64,000 nucleotides of DNA from Micavibrio aeruginosavorus (GTDB lineage: Bacteria > Pseudomonadota > Alphaproteobacteria > Micavibrionales > Micavibrionaceae): the NCBI GenBank assembly GCA_016432265.1, contig CP066681.1:708342-772341 (forward strand). The letters run 5' to 3'. The notes beneath the pieces are model-generated. The model was not told where the DNA came from, searched no databases, and saw nothing but the letters and a program-made list of their open reading frames with translations. Shown piece by piece: positions 7,999 to 15,825 of the stretch. How positions within the stretch are numbered: the first letter of the stretch is position 1; each line of letters begins with the position of its first letter. The position numbers and the translations under genes were made by a program.

Positions 7999-8218
7999 GG
8001 CCCCCTTTTAATGGCGGTGTGCTTAAAGAGAGCTTGATCCCGAGCGTATGCAGAACCGTCAGCACCTTGCCGATCTGGCAGGTAGGTTTGCCCCTTTCCA
8101 GCTCTATGATAAAGCGCAGGCCCGTACCCGATGTCAGGGCCAAGTCTTTCTGGGTTACACCCATGGCCTTGCGCGTTTGTTTGACCAGTTGGCCGAGTTG
8201 TTCAGGTGTCAGTTTCAT
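7979..8218 (-). CDS. hipB: HipB-family HTH antitoxin
   Basis: 79 residues. A Cro/CI-type helix-turn-helix occupies most of the chain (LGQLVKQTRKAMGVTQKDLALTSGTGLRFIIELE), followed by a short tail. HipB proteins bind HipA, neutralise it, and repress their own promoter. The gene precedes and overlaps hipA. Three TTCC-N6-GGAA-type boxes lie directly upstream, the likely autoregulatory operators. Confidence 0.88.
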   Translation of the reverse strand: MKLTPEQLGQLVKQTRKAMGVTQKDLALTSGTGLRFIIELERGKPTCQIGKVLTVLHTLGIKLSLSTPPLKGGRDDQNA

Positions 8219-8225
8219 GGCTTAT

Positions 8226-8344
8226 ATAATATTCCCGTTCAGGAATATTATGCCAGATTCGCCGCAAAAGTAAAGATTTATTCCCGTTCGGTAACTATTT
8301 GGTGTTTTGGGGGCTGCAAGCCTTACATTGTTCCCGAGCGGGAA
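8226..8344 (-). promoter_or_regulatory. Three regularly spaced hipB operator boxes
   Basis: Box 1 (8226-8251) is a perfect 10-bp inverted repeat, ATAATATTCC-N6-GGAATATTAT. Box 2 (8281-8294) is TTCC-N6-GTAA, imperfect. Box 3 (8331-8344) is TTCC-N6-GGAA, perfect. The centres are 49 and 50 bp apart. E. coli HipB binds several spaced TATCC-N8-GGATA boxes, so this is the same layout with a different half-site. Binding by the adjacent HipB is inference. Confidence 0.7.
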
Positions 8345-8550
8345 TTTTATGCGTTTTTTCCGATAAAACGGATTTATACGATCTGGCGTATAAGAAGGAG
8401 GAAAGGGCAAAAGCGGGAAACCTGACAGGTTAGCGGAAGAGCATCGAGAGCAGCGGCAGGTGCTTTAAGAAGGCTGGAGCAAGGGGCTAAAGCCCTAACC
8501 CAAATTTAATTCACCCTGAGCTACCCTGAGAATAGAGAAGGGGTTAATAG

Positions 8551-8579
8551 CGCACTTACGCAAACTGCGTTTGCAGTGC
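8551..8579 (-). other. Putative MobQ-type oriT with nic site
   Basis: On the minus strand an inverted repeat (GCAAAC-GCA-GTTTGC, plus positions 8560-8574) is followed at once by GTAAGTGCG (8559-8551) and then CTATTAACC. The RSF1010/R1162 origin has the same order: inverted repeat, then TAAGTGCG with the nick after the last G. The nick here would fall between plus positions 8551 and 8550 on the minus strand. The relaxase gene begins 113 bp away, on the plus strand. Confidence 0.65.
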
Positions 8580-8691
8580 TGGGGAGTGCGATGGTCGGCG
8601 GGTTTTTTTATCAGTCACGTTTAGGTCTATCGCTGGCCACCCCCCTGATGTGTTCACATTCTGAGTGGGTGGGAGAAAGGCTTTGTAGCCT

Positions 8692-9696
8692 TTGGCGATA
8701 TACCATTGTTCCGTGCGGGTGTTCTCGCGGGCCGAGGGCCACTCTGCCGTGGCCGCCGCCGCGTATCGCGCTGGCACAGTCTTGCATGATGAACGCCGTG
8801 GCTTTACCCACCGCTACCACCAGCGCACAGGCGTGGTGGACACCTTCATCATGGCTCCCGCTTATGCCCCTGAACTCACCCGTGACCGTGCGCTTCTGTG
8901 GAATGCAGCAGAGGCCGCAGAAACCCGCAAGAATGCCCGCGTGGCCCGCGAGGTCATTCTGGCACTCCCCTATGAGCTTGACCTGACCGCCCGCAAAACC
9001 CTCGCCCGTGATATGGCCGCCTATCTCGTGGAGCGTTACCGTGTCGCGGTAGATGTCGCGCTGCATAGTCCGCCTTCTGATCATAACGGCGGGAAGGATG
9101 GCCACGATCCCCGCAATCACCACGCCCATCTATTGTTCACCACTCGTGAGGTCACAATCGAGGGGCTTGGCAAGAAAACCCGTATCCTTGATGACAAGGA
9201 ACACGGGCCGCAGGAGATCGAGGCTATCCGGGCGGTCTGGGAAGCCTTGGCCAATGCTGCCTTGGAACAGGCAGGTTTTGAGGCCCGTATCGACCGCCGT
9301 ACCCTGATGGATCAGGGTATAGACCGCATCCCTGAAATCCATATCGGCCCCGAAGGCAAGGCCGGACGGGAGGAACGTGCCACCCGTCATAAAGATACGG
9401 ATCAGGAAGATGGCGGAGAGGAGGATAGCGGTAGCACTTCATCCTCTGGTGGTTCCGGCAGTAGCGGCAGCCAGACCCTGCCCCCTGCATCCGAAGATGA
9501 TGATGGGGATGATACCGAGGATGAAGGTCAGAGCGACCAGCAATCCGGCAAGCAGGGTAGCGGGGATAGCAAAGCCCCGGCCCCTGCCGCCAGCAAGGAG
9601 GCAGAAGCGGCAACCAGCCAGCCGGACGAACCGCTCAACGGCAATCATGGTTTCTTCCTGCCACAGATAAACTCAAAACCTTGCAGGAAAGCATAG
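8692..9696 (+). CDS. mobA: MobA/MobL (MobQ) family relaxase, probably C-terminally shortened
   Basis: 334 residues from a TTG start. The first 215 residues form the MobA/MobL nicking domain: [27 protein letters not shown] at the start, the catalytic-tyrosine region with [15 protein letters not shown], and the metal-binding histidine motif [11 protein letters not shown]. The enzyme nicks oriT and pilots the strand during mobilization by a helper conjugation system. From about residue 235 the chain becomes low-complexity Ser/Gly/Glu/Asp and ends soon after. Many relatives carry a longer C-terminal region, so this one may be truncated. A candidate oriT lies just upstream. Confidence 0.85.
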   Translation: MAIYHCSVRVFSRAEGHSAVAAAAYRAGTVLHDERRGFTHRYHQRTGVVDTFIMAPAYAPELTRDRALLWNAAEAAETRKNARVAREVILALPYELDLTARKTLARDMAAYLVERYRVAVDVALHSPPSDHNGGKDGHDPRNHHAHLLFTTREVTIEGLGKKTRILDDKEHGPQEIEAIRAVWEALANAALEQAGFEARIDRRTLMDQGIDRIPEIHIGPEGKAGREERATRHKDTDQEDGGEEDSGSTSSSGGSGSSGSQTLPPASEDDDGDDTEDEGQSDQQSGKQGSGDSKAPAPAASKEAEAATSQPDEPLNGNHGFFLPQINSKPCRKA

Positions 9697-9712
9697 AAGC
9701 GAACGGCGCAAA

Positions 9713-9946
9713 TTGACGTGGGGCAGCTTGGCAGGTTCCTACGTGATTTCAATAATCACTCTTTATATTCTTTTCAAGGTTAACGGAGCTGGTACGGACT
9801 TCAGTGAAATGATGACGGGAGCGCATATTTTTCTTTTTGTGATTGCGCTGATAATTGTCACTGCAGTTTATTACATCCTGTTAGGAATATTATATCTCTG
9901 GTTTGGAAAGTTGGCAGCTAAACAAATGATGATTGTGAGGAGCTAA
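9713..9946 (+). CDS. Small two-helix membrane protein
   Basis: 77 residues with a TTG start 16 bp after the relaxase. Two hydrophobic helices are visible (SYVISIITLYILFKV and IFLFVIALIIVTAVYYILLGILYLWF) with a short polar loop between. I do not recognise a family. Its place after a relaxase and its topology would fit an entry-exclusion or immunity role, but nothing in the sequence proves that. The base composition becomes AT-rich from here. Confidence 0.45.
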   Translation: MTWGSLAGSYVISIITLYILFKVNGAGTDFSEMMTGAHIFLFVIALIIVTAVYYILLGILYLWFGKLAAKQMMIVRS

Positions 9947-10085
9947 TATGGGTTTAGTGAATGAGAAGATTGAAGATGATAGGCGTAGATCTGTAATGCC
10001 GAGTTTGTGAGTTGAGAGGATCGTTATGTGCTTTATCAGAAATAAAGAAACTAATAAGATTAGTTGTTAGGAATAAGAGGAAGTC

Positions 10086-10436
10086 ATGTCATTTATATTA
10101 GATAGTAATACCCATACTCTGAGAGATCCTGAACGTAACATTGAGTTGAGGTCAATCCGCGGCTACAGCACAGGCGATAAGGATTGGGAAATTCACTGGA
10201 ATGGTGAAGTAATAGGTTTTACTGCTAGGGATAATCCTAAGTATGGCGGTGAAACAAAAAATATTCTTATGGGGATTGATTGGTATGTTGCCTCAATGAA
10301 AATTCCGCAGCATTTGGAGAGTAAGAGGGCTGAGGTAATGGGGGTAATAAAAGAAGCAATGGAGGCTTACGGTCTCAAATACTCAAGAATGAAAGTGGAT
10401 TGTCGTGTTCAGTTCGATCAACGCCTAATTCGCTAA
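10086..10436 (+). CDS. Hypothetical protein in AT-rich cassette
   Basis: 116 residues, soluble, starting MSFILDSNTHTLRDPERNIELR after a clear AAGAGGAAG ribosome site. The N-terminal two thirds look beta-rich (DWEIHWNGEVIGFTA). No family is recognised. Codon use is AT-rich, unlike the chromosomal core. The next gene starts 25 bp later, and the DUF2326 fragment follows, so the three may be one transferred unit. Function unknown. Confidence 0.5.
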   Translation: MSFILDSNTHTLRDPERNIELRSIRGYSTGDKDWEIHWNGEVIGFTARDNPKYGGETKNILMGIDWYVASMKIPQHLESKRAEVMGVIKEAMEAYGLKYSRMKVDCRVQFDQRLIR

Positions 10437-10461
10437 TTAACTTCATAAGAAAGATAATCAG

Positions 10462-10878
10462 ATGTCGAACGTTATTACAATTCAGGGCACAACCTACACA
10501 ATTAATAATATTGCGGATGCTAAAACCGCAATGGCCGCTGCACAAAATTCGACTGATGTGATTGGTGTTTTAACGATTGCTAATGATCCTGCGTACGTCA
10601 CTGATGGTACATTTACTGTTTCAGAGTTGACGACAAAAGCTAATTCCTTATCAACCACCATTGCTGGCGCTGATACGGTTGTGCTTTATAGTGGTGACTT
10701 GGATTTGAATGGGAGTGGTGGGCTTCCTACATACCAGATTGCTAATCAGATTGCAGCAGACAGCAATGGGGCTGTGGCTATTCTTGATAATACTGAAGCT
10801 GGAAAAGTAACGTTTGACCCTGAATTCACCGTAGCACTTAACAATGCTATTGCAGAATATCTGAAGAAAATTTATTAG
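10462..10878 (+). CDS. Hypothetical protein in AT-rich cassette
   Basis: 138 residues, no cysteines, rich in Ala, Thr, Asn and Asp, starting MSNVITIQGTTYTINNIADAK. The alternating strand pattern (VIGVLTIANDPAYVTDGTFTVSEL, TVVLYSGDLDLNG) suggests a beta-rich fold, but I do not recognise it. Its end (NNAIAEYL) runs into a second frame, EENLLDIRAIEKLESE, which leads without a stop into the DUF2326 fragment. A frameshift or deletion fused two genes here, or they merely abut. Confidence 0.5.
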   Translation: MSNVITIQGTTYTINNIADAKTAMAAAQNSTDVIGVLTIANDPAYVTDGTFTVSELTTKANSLSTTIAGADTVVLYSGDLDLNGSGGLPTYQIANQIAADSNGAVAILDNTEAGKVTFDPEFTVALNNAIAEYLKKIY

Positions 10879-10910
10879 ATATTAGAGCTATTGAGAAGCT
10901 TGAGAGCGAG

Positions 10911-11786
10911 ATGGCTTATGAGGATGATGTTAGTATCTCAGCTATAGATAGGCTGTATGAGGAGGCAGGGGTCATATTGCCGGGTATGACATTAAAAAAT
11001 ATAAAAGAGGTTCAGACCTTTCATAAGTCTGTGGTGCATAACAGGCAAATGCATCTATCCAATGAAGTTAAGAGATATCAAGATTTAGTACTAAATCGAG
11101 ATCAAGTAGTTCAGTCACTCGCTACAAGGCGTGCTGAAGTTATGCGTATACTCCGATCCCATGGTGCGTTGGATCAGTATCTCAAGCTTAATGAAGATAT
11201 AGCTAAAGCGGAAGGAGAGCTAAAGTTTTTAAAAGAGAAATTATCTACTGCTGAAAGCTTAGAACTTGGCAATACATCTCTTGAGAAAGATCGTCTGCTT
11301 CTTAAAGAGCGTATGCAAATAGATCTGAAAGAACGAGAAGAGATTGTTAAACAAGCATCTGTCTCATTTTCTAAATATACTAGCTTATTATATGAGCATC
11401 CCGGCACTCTTTCCATTGATGCGACTGATAACGGGCCGTCTTTTAAGACACGAATTGATGGTGCACGGGGTAAGGGCATCAAGAATATGGTTATATTCTG
11501 TTTTGATATGATGATCATGGAGATCATGCATTCAAGAGGGATGGGGCCGGGATTCTTAATTCACGACAGTCATTTATTTGATGGTGTTGATGATAGGCAA
11601 GTTGCTAAAGCTTTAATCGCTGGGGCGCAAGCTTCTGAAGAATTCGGATTCCAATACATTGTCACTTTTAATTCTAATGATTTACCAAGATCTGAATTGG
11701 GGGACTTCCCAATTGATAAATATATTTTGCCTGTAAAGCTTACTGACGCTGAAGAAACTGGTGGATTGTTTGGTTTAAGATTCTAG
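10911..11786 (+). CDS. DUF2326 (ABC-3C / YydD-like) Rad50-type ATPase, C-terminal half only
   Basis: 291 residues. The first 150 are coiled coil (EVKRYQDLVLNRDQVV through KEREEIVKQASVSF). The end matches the DUF2326 head: GARGKGIKNMVIFCFD, FLIHDSHLFDGVDDRQ (Walker B-like and D-loop region), FQYIVTFNSNDLP and ETGGLFGLRF. Full family members are near 550 residues, with a Walker A P-loop at the N-terminus. That half is missing here; the frame opens only at 10842. DUF2326 proteins are the ATPase of ABC-three-component conflict systems. This one cannot bind ATP alone and is probably a relic. Confidence 0.7.
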   Translation: MAYEDDVSISAIDRLYEEAGVILPGMTLKNIKEVQTFHKSVVHNRQMHLSNEVKRYQDLVLNRDQVVQSLATRRAEVMRILRSHGALDQYLKLNEDIAKAEGELKFLKEKLSTAESLELGNTSLEKDRLLLKERMQIDLKEREEIVKQASVSFSKYTSLLYEHPGTLSIDATDNGPSFKTRIDGARGKGIKNMVIFCFDMMIMEIMHSRGMGPGFLIHDSHLFDGVDDRQVAKALIAGAQASEEFGFQYIVTFNSNDLPRSELGDFPIDKYILPVKLTDAEETGGLFGLRF

Positions 11787-11904
11787 AGCTGTTTAATCTA
11801 TCCATTTTTTTACTTGATGAGGTATAGAGTTTAGTTCCAGTACATAAGAAAATGCATCTGCATAAGCGCAATTTTTTTCATACGACTGGCTATCAGTACC
11901 AAGA

Positions 11905-12153
11905 CTACGCGTAGGACGCATTGTCGATGATGACAGAGCTTTCAAGGGCTGCTCTTTCGTTCTCTGATTTCAGCTTCTCGTATTCCTGCACCTGTTCGTG
12001 ATCCTCTTTCATATTTTCAAGATCGTTCCGGGATTGCCATTGCTCGATCTGCCTTGAGAAATCCTCGCTCTGGCGTTGCTGTTCAAAGTCCCCCTGCTGC
12101 TCCTTTAGCTTACTGACTTCACTTTCCTGCTGTTCGCGCTGGCGTGAATAGCG
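11905..12153 (-). pseudogene. Coiled-coil protein relic, perhaps a relaxase tail
   Basis: An 82-codon open stretch with no start codon, bounded by a TAA at 12154-12156 and ending in TAG at 11905-11907. It encodes a Gln/Glu-rich coiled coil (RQREQQESEVSKLKEQQ, then DFSRQIEQWQSRNDL). This composition resembles the C-terminal region of MobA/TraA-type relaxases and related mobilization proteins. It overlaps in another frame the end of the integrase fragment to its right, so the two were joined by recombination. Confidence 0.4.
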
Positions 12154-12392
12154 TTATCGACACCCGCAATGCTCAGGTAGGTAATGAAGCTGTGACGGAG
12201 GCTGTGCATTGTCTTCTTGTCCGTCTTCAATCCCAGCGCAGCCAGATATTTTTCATTGAACCAGCGGCCCAGATTGCGGCCCCATTTCTCGTGATCGGTA
12301 AAGGTGAGATCATAGAGTAAGTGCGGTTCGCGCCCATCAGCCTTGCGCCTGAAAAGGCGGTAGCTGACCATCGCCAGAACGACGGTCAGCAC
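12105..12392 (-). pseudogene. Tyrosine recombinase fragment
   Basis: 95 codons. The segment HEKWGRNLGRWFNEKYL, then KTMHSLRHSFITYLSIAG, contains the His-x-x-Arg box (HSLRH) of a phage-type integrase. The first catalytic arginine lies in sequence that is absent, and the terminal His and Tyr boxes are lost where the frame runs into the coiled-coil relic. It belongs to a different integrase from the one at 2607-3920. It marks an old right boundary of the accessory region, next to the metal genes. Confidence 0.6.
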
Positions 12393-12463
12393 AACCCCGC
12401 GCCATGACGGAAGCCATTTTCAAGGCCTTTGGTGCCATGTTCGCTACGGCGTATGATGGCCCC

Positions 12464-12925
12464 TTAGTGGTGATCTTTATGATCTTCACTTTCGGCAGCG
12501 CCATGGCCCATACCTTCCATGCCTTCCATGCCTTCCATGTGCTCGTGTTTCATTTCAGGCATTGGGCCGCTGGCAAACTTATGGAAGTTCTCTTCATTCT
12601 CGAAGTAATAAGTCATGCCGTGGGAATCCGCGCCGATAATGGCAGTCGCCTTGTCAACCTTGTTTTTGCTGACGGGATCGATGGCGGCTCTTTTTTCCGG
12701 ATCTTTGCCCAGCATTTCCTTGCACATCGGGCAGCAGCCGTAATAGGTTTTGCCATCGATCTCAATAGCCATCTGTTCCTTGTCGAAGGCCTTGTCGTTC
12801 ATCATGCAGACGAATTTGGCCTCCACGGGTTTCAGCCAGCTATCGCTGTGCTGATGTTCGCTCTCGGTGGCCATAACAGGCAGGGTTATAAAAGCCATCA
12901 GTATCGTTAATAAAAGCGTCTTCAT
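12464..12925 (-). CDS. Secreted metal-site (TRASH/YHS-like) protein
   Basis: 153 residues with a signal peptide (MKTLLLTILMAFITLPVMA). The mature part has CMMNDKAF and YYGCCPMCKEML, a Cys-x-x-Cys cluster of TRASH/YHS type used for copper and other soft metals, then VSKNKVDKATAI as in NosL/MlpB-like metal sensors. The tail is Met/His rich (EGMEGMEGMGHG, EDHKDHH). It probably binds or hands over copper or a similar metal in the periplasm. The ribosome site AAGGAG is good, and it is last in a leftward set of three small exported proteins. Confidence 0.65.
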   Translation of the reverse strand: MKTLLLTILMAFITLPVMATESEHQHSDSWLKPVEAKFVCMMNDKAFDKEQMAIEIDGKTYYGCCPMCKEMLGKDPEKRAAIDPVSKNKVDKATAIIGADSHGMTYYFENEENFHKFASGPMPEMKHEHMEGMEGMEGMGHGAAESEDHKDHH

Positions 12926-12939
12926 AGTTTTCTCCTTCT

Positions 12940-13191
12940 TCAGGGTTGGTGGTGATCGCCATGACCGGAATGATCATGGGTAGGTAAATCTTTTGTTTCA
13001 TGTGATGGTCGGACATACCATCCGCGCCGACGGATAAAGGTATCCACAACCCAGCCTGCTGCTGACAGGGATGAGGGCTTCCGGCCCCTCGGTAAAGCGC
13101 AGGGTGGGGCAGGGAGGTCTGCGCCGACCGGGACTGAAAATAGTATAAAATGGTAAAAAAGCTTCATGAGATTTTCTTTGGCATGTTTCAA
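12940..13191 (-). CDS. Small His-rich exported protein, possibly degenerate
   Basis: 83 residues from 13191, or 75 from an ATG at 13167. A hydrophobic start (KLFYHFILFSVPVGA) could be a signal peptide. The end (HDHSGHGDHHQP) is a histidine-rich metal-binding tail like that of copper-resistance proteins. The middle is Arg/Pro-rich and unlike a folded domain. Competing open frames overlap it, so frameshift decay is likely. It lies 14 bp before the TRASH-type gene. Confidence 0.35.
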   Translation of the reverse strand: MKHAKENLMKLFYHFILFSVPVGADLPAPPCALPRGRKPSSLSAAGWVVDTFIRRRGWYVRPSHETKDLPTHDHSGHGDHHQP

Positions 13192-13229
13192 GAACGCGCA
13201 AAGCCGCGATCGTGCGGCATGAAGGAAAT

Positions 13230-13637
13230 CTATATCCGGAAGCGTTGGGTGCTCAGAATGAGGGAGGGCTGTGCAGAATGCGCCGTGGATCGGTCAGGCG
13301 GAGGCCCGCGTATGGCATCGGCCTTTCTGTCAGGCCTGCGAACGGCCGGATCGTCGCCCAGCGCAAAAATGAATACAGGGGAATGGATGTCAGTCTTCTC
13401 AATAAGGAGGCTGTCAACAACCTGTAAATCCACGCCCATGCAGTCCTTCAGAAGCTTTAACTTCTGGCCTGCTCCAGATTTCCGGTTGCCATGGTCGTCA
13501 GTAGGGTCGTCAGCATGACCGGCGCAGGGGGCAGCGACAGCTTTGGTTGCCGATTCCTCCCCGCAAAGGGGCATGGCACACGTCAAAGAAGGCGTGAGCA
13601 TGACCAGCATCATCAAAGCGATCAACGGCTTTTTCAT
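13230..13637 (-). CDS. Small secreted Cys-containing protein of metal-resistance loci
   Basis: 135 residues with a signal peptide (KKPLIALMMLVMLTPSLTCA). The body has a few cysteines (LCGEES, PCAGHADD, KDCMG) and closes with AIRGPPPD and LILSTQRFRI. That closing pattern is shared by short periplasmic proteins encoded at the head of copper/silver efflux operons. No efflux pump is left here, so the locus looks like a remnant. It leads the three-gene exported set; its exact role is unknown. Confidence 0.55.
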   Translation of the reverse strand: MKKPLIALMMLVMLTPSLTCAMPLCGEESATKAVAAPCAGHADDPTDDHGNRKSGAGQKLKLLKDCMGVDLQVVDSLLIEKTDIHSPVFIFALGDDPAVRRPDRKADAIRGPPPDRSTAHSAQPSLILSTQRFRI

Positions 13638-13813
13638 GCGGAGGAATATAACACTAATCTTTGAAATCGCCAGTGGCGGTTTATATTTTCCAGAAATTCA
13701 CGCTGATCCCGAATCCATAAATCCATAACGGCGTTTGCCGGGGCGTGATCGCCGGCGAGCCCCCGGCAATACGGACGGGAATCCCGGAAGGATCGCAAAT
13801 GCGAGCGCCGCCC

Positions 13814-15157
13814 TCATAATTTATGCCATCTTATGCGCACGGACAGGCCTTGAGGTTGTCTGTCGGCCAGTTCTATTCTTACATCATGAATGCCGGCGAT
13901 CCAGCGCGCAATGGATAAGCCGAGGCCGCTTCCCGTGCTTCCGGTTTTATCGACCCGCACAAAACGCTCAAAGACGCGGGATTTGTCTGCGTCGGGAATG
14001 CCAGGGCCTGTGTCGCTGATTTCCATCAAGCCGTCGGCAGCCAGCCCGATATCGATTGCTCCGCCTTCCGGCGTATACTTGATCGCATTGCTGATCAGGT
14101 TTCGCAAGAGCATGGATAACGTTTCCTGATGCCCCTGAACCTGCACCCCTTCGGCGATGGCTGTTTTCAGGCTGAGCGGCTTTCTTGTAAAAAGAGGCTG
14201 AAGTTCATGAATTTCCTGCAATAACGTTTCCGATAAATCGATGGGGCCTAGCTTGCAAACCTGATTTTGCAGGTGCGCAAAAGCCAGCAATTGGTCAACC
14301 AGATGCGCGGCGCGGTCGATCGACGCGTTCAGGTTCTCAAAACTTTCTTTCGCAGTCTTTTCAGCGCTGAACTTCTTCAATAAAACCTGTGTCTGCGTTT
14401 TCATTGCCGCCAGCGGCGTTCGCAATTCATGCGCGGCATTCTCGGTAAATTCACGCTCACGCTGGAAACTGTCTTCTATCCGTTCCAAAAGCCTGTTCAT
14501 GGCCTGAGCCAGAGGCAAAACCTCAAGGGGAATATGCTTCTCCTGAAGAGGGGTAAGGTCGTCGGCATGACGACGGTCGACATCGCTTGACAAGCTTGTC
14601 AGCGGCAGCAAGACTTTCCCCGTATTCCTCCAGACGATAAGGAAGATAATAGGCACAAACAAAAGCGCGGGAATTAGAAGACTCCACATGAGCTGCCCGA
14701 TCAGCTCATAGCGGATGGCATAACGTTCCGCGGTCTCGATGCGCAGGTCTTTTTGACTGTCAATGAAAACATAAACGCGCCATGGTTTTCCCTCAATGGT
14801 TTGATCGGAAAAACCCGGGGGGGCTTGCAAATCTCCAAAAGACGCGGTGCTGGCGGAGTGTGTGATCAACTGATCCTGGTGCCAGATGCGGAAAGCCATT
14901 TTCCGTTCATATTTGTGCTGGAGGCTCGTGCTTCCGCTGTTTAAAGCCAGCTTTTTCAGGCTGCCTTCCTGCGCCTCGTGCTCGGTTAGCTGCAGCAATG
15001 TTTTGGCCGAAAGAACGAGCTGGGCGTCATACACTTCCTCTATCTCGTGCCACGCGAAGGCGAAGGCGAGCATGGCGGTCAAAAACCCGGCCAGCAGGAC
15101 AGGAATGCTGATGTTCAGCAACAATTGCCTTCTGAGGGAATAAGGTTTTGTTTTCAT
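13814..15157 (-). CDS. PmrB/QseC-type sensor histidine kinase
   Basis: 447 residues. Membrane helices at about 14-36 and 157-176 flank a periplasmic sensor of about 120 residues. A HAMP-like linker follows, then the phosphoacceptor box ENAAHELRTPLAA (His243), the N box LISNAIKYTPEG, G1 (ISDTGPGIP) and G2 (GSGLGLSIARWI). All catalytic parts are present. The short periplasmic domain and H-box match the QseC/PmrB/TctE class, which senses envelope signals such as cationic peptides, metals or pH. Its start overlaps the end of the response regulator gene by 4 bp. It is the last gene of the six-gene leftward operon. Confidence 0.88.
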   Translation of the reverse strand: MKTKPYSLRRQLLLNISIPVLLAGFLTAMLAFAFAWHEIEEVYDAQLVLSAKTLLQLTEHEAQEGSLKKLALNSGSTSLQHKYERKMAFRIWHQDQLITHSASTASFGDLQAPPGFSDQTIEGKPWRVYVFIDSQKDLRIETAERYAIRYELIGQLMWSLLIPALLFVPIIFLIVWRNTGKVLLPLTSLSSDVDRRHADDLTPLQEKHIPLEVLPLAQAMNRLLERIEDSFQREREFTENAAHELRTPLAAMKTQTQVLLKKFSAEKTAKESFENLNASIDRAAHLVDQLLAFAHLQNQVCKLGPIDLSETLLQEIHELQPLFTRKPLSLKTAIAEGVQVQGHQETLSMLLRNLISNAIKYTPEGGAIDIGLAADGLMEISDTGPGIPDADKSRVFERFVRVDKTGSTGSGLGLSIARWIAGIHDVRIELADRQPQGLSVRIRWHKL

Positions 15158-15810
15158 GAAACGATCATATACCCCACGCCGCGAATTGTCTTGATCAGAT
15201 CGCGGCCGAGTTTGCGCCGTAGCGCTGCAATATGCACTTCGATCGTATTGCTTTCTATTTCCTCTGATGACCAGTCGTATATTCTTTGTTCTATCTTTTC
15301 CTTGCTGACGGGGCGGTCAAGGTTGTGAACAAGAACCTCGAATACGGAACGCTCCCTGCCCGACAGGGTGATGAGCTGTCCGTTCTTTTCCAGTTTTCCG
15401 GTGGCCGGCTCAAATCGTATATCCAGCAGCGATATGACAGGTTCGGCATGTCCTTTTGAGCGCCGTATCAGCGCGGCGCAGCGCGCCAGCAATTCATCAA
15501 GATCGAAAGGCTTGATCAGGTAATCGTCGGCGCCGGCGTTCAGGCCGGCTACGCGGTGATAGATGGCATCGCGGGCGGTCAGGAGCAGCACAGGAATCTG
15601 GTTTTTGTTTTTCCTTAATGCTGTCAGAAATTCAAGTCCGGATGCGCCGGGCAGGTTTATGTCGGCGACGATCAGGTCGTAGTCATGCGTGGCCATGGCC
15701 TCCTCCGCGCCTTCGGCTGACTGCACCCAGTCAACGGCGAAAGACTCTTTCAAGCCTTCCGCTGTCGCTTTTCCCAGATGTCTGTCGTCTTCGATCAGCA
15801 GGAGACGCAT
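15154..15810 (-). CDS. PmrA/QseB-type OmpR-family response regulator
   Basis: 218 residues. The receiver domain has the acidic pair (EDD, 7-9), phospho-acceptor Asp50 (LIVADINLPG), Thr78 and Lys100. The C-terminal winged helix (REIRE-type RERSVFEVLVHNL and TIEVHIAALRRKLG) is of OmpR/PhoB type. The opening RLLLIEDDRHLG with FAVDWVQSAEGA is typical of the QseB/PmrA branch. That branch binds direct repeats of YTTAAK with a 5-bp spacer. Matching YTTCAG-N5-YTTCAG boxes stand in front of both divergent operons near 20.0-20.2 kb, so those are its likely targets, making this an autoregulated circuit. Confidence 0.88.
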   Translation of the reverse strand: MRLLLIEDDRHLGKATAEGLKESFAVDWVQSAEGAEEAMATHDYDLIVADINLPGASGLEFLTALRKNKNQIPVLLLTARDAIYHRVAGLNAGADDYLIKPFDLDELLARCAALIRRSKGHAEPVISLLDIRFEPATGKLEKNGQLITLSGRERSVFEVLVHNLDRPVSKEKIEQRIYDWSSEEIESNTIEVHIAALRRKLGRDLIKTIRGVGYMIVS

Positions 15811-15825
15811 GAAACCTATGCCGGT

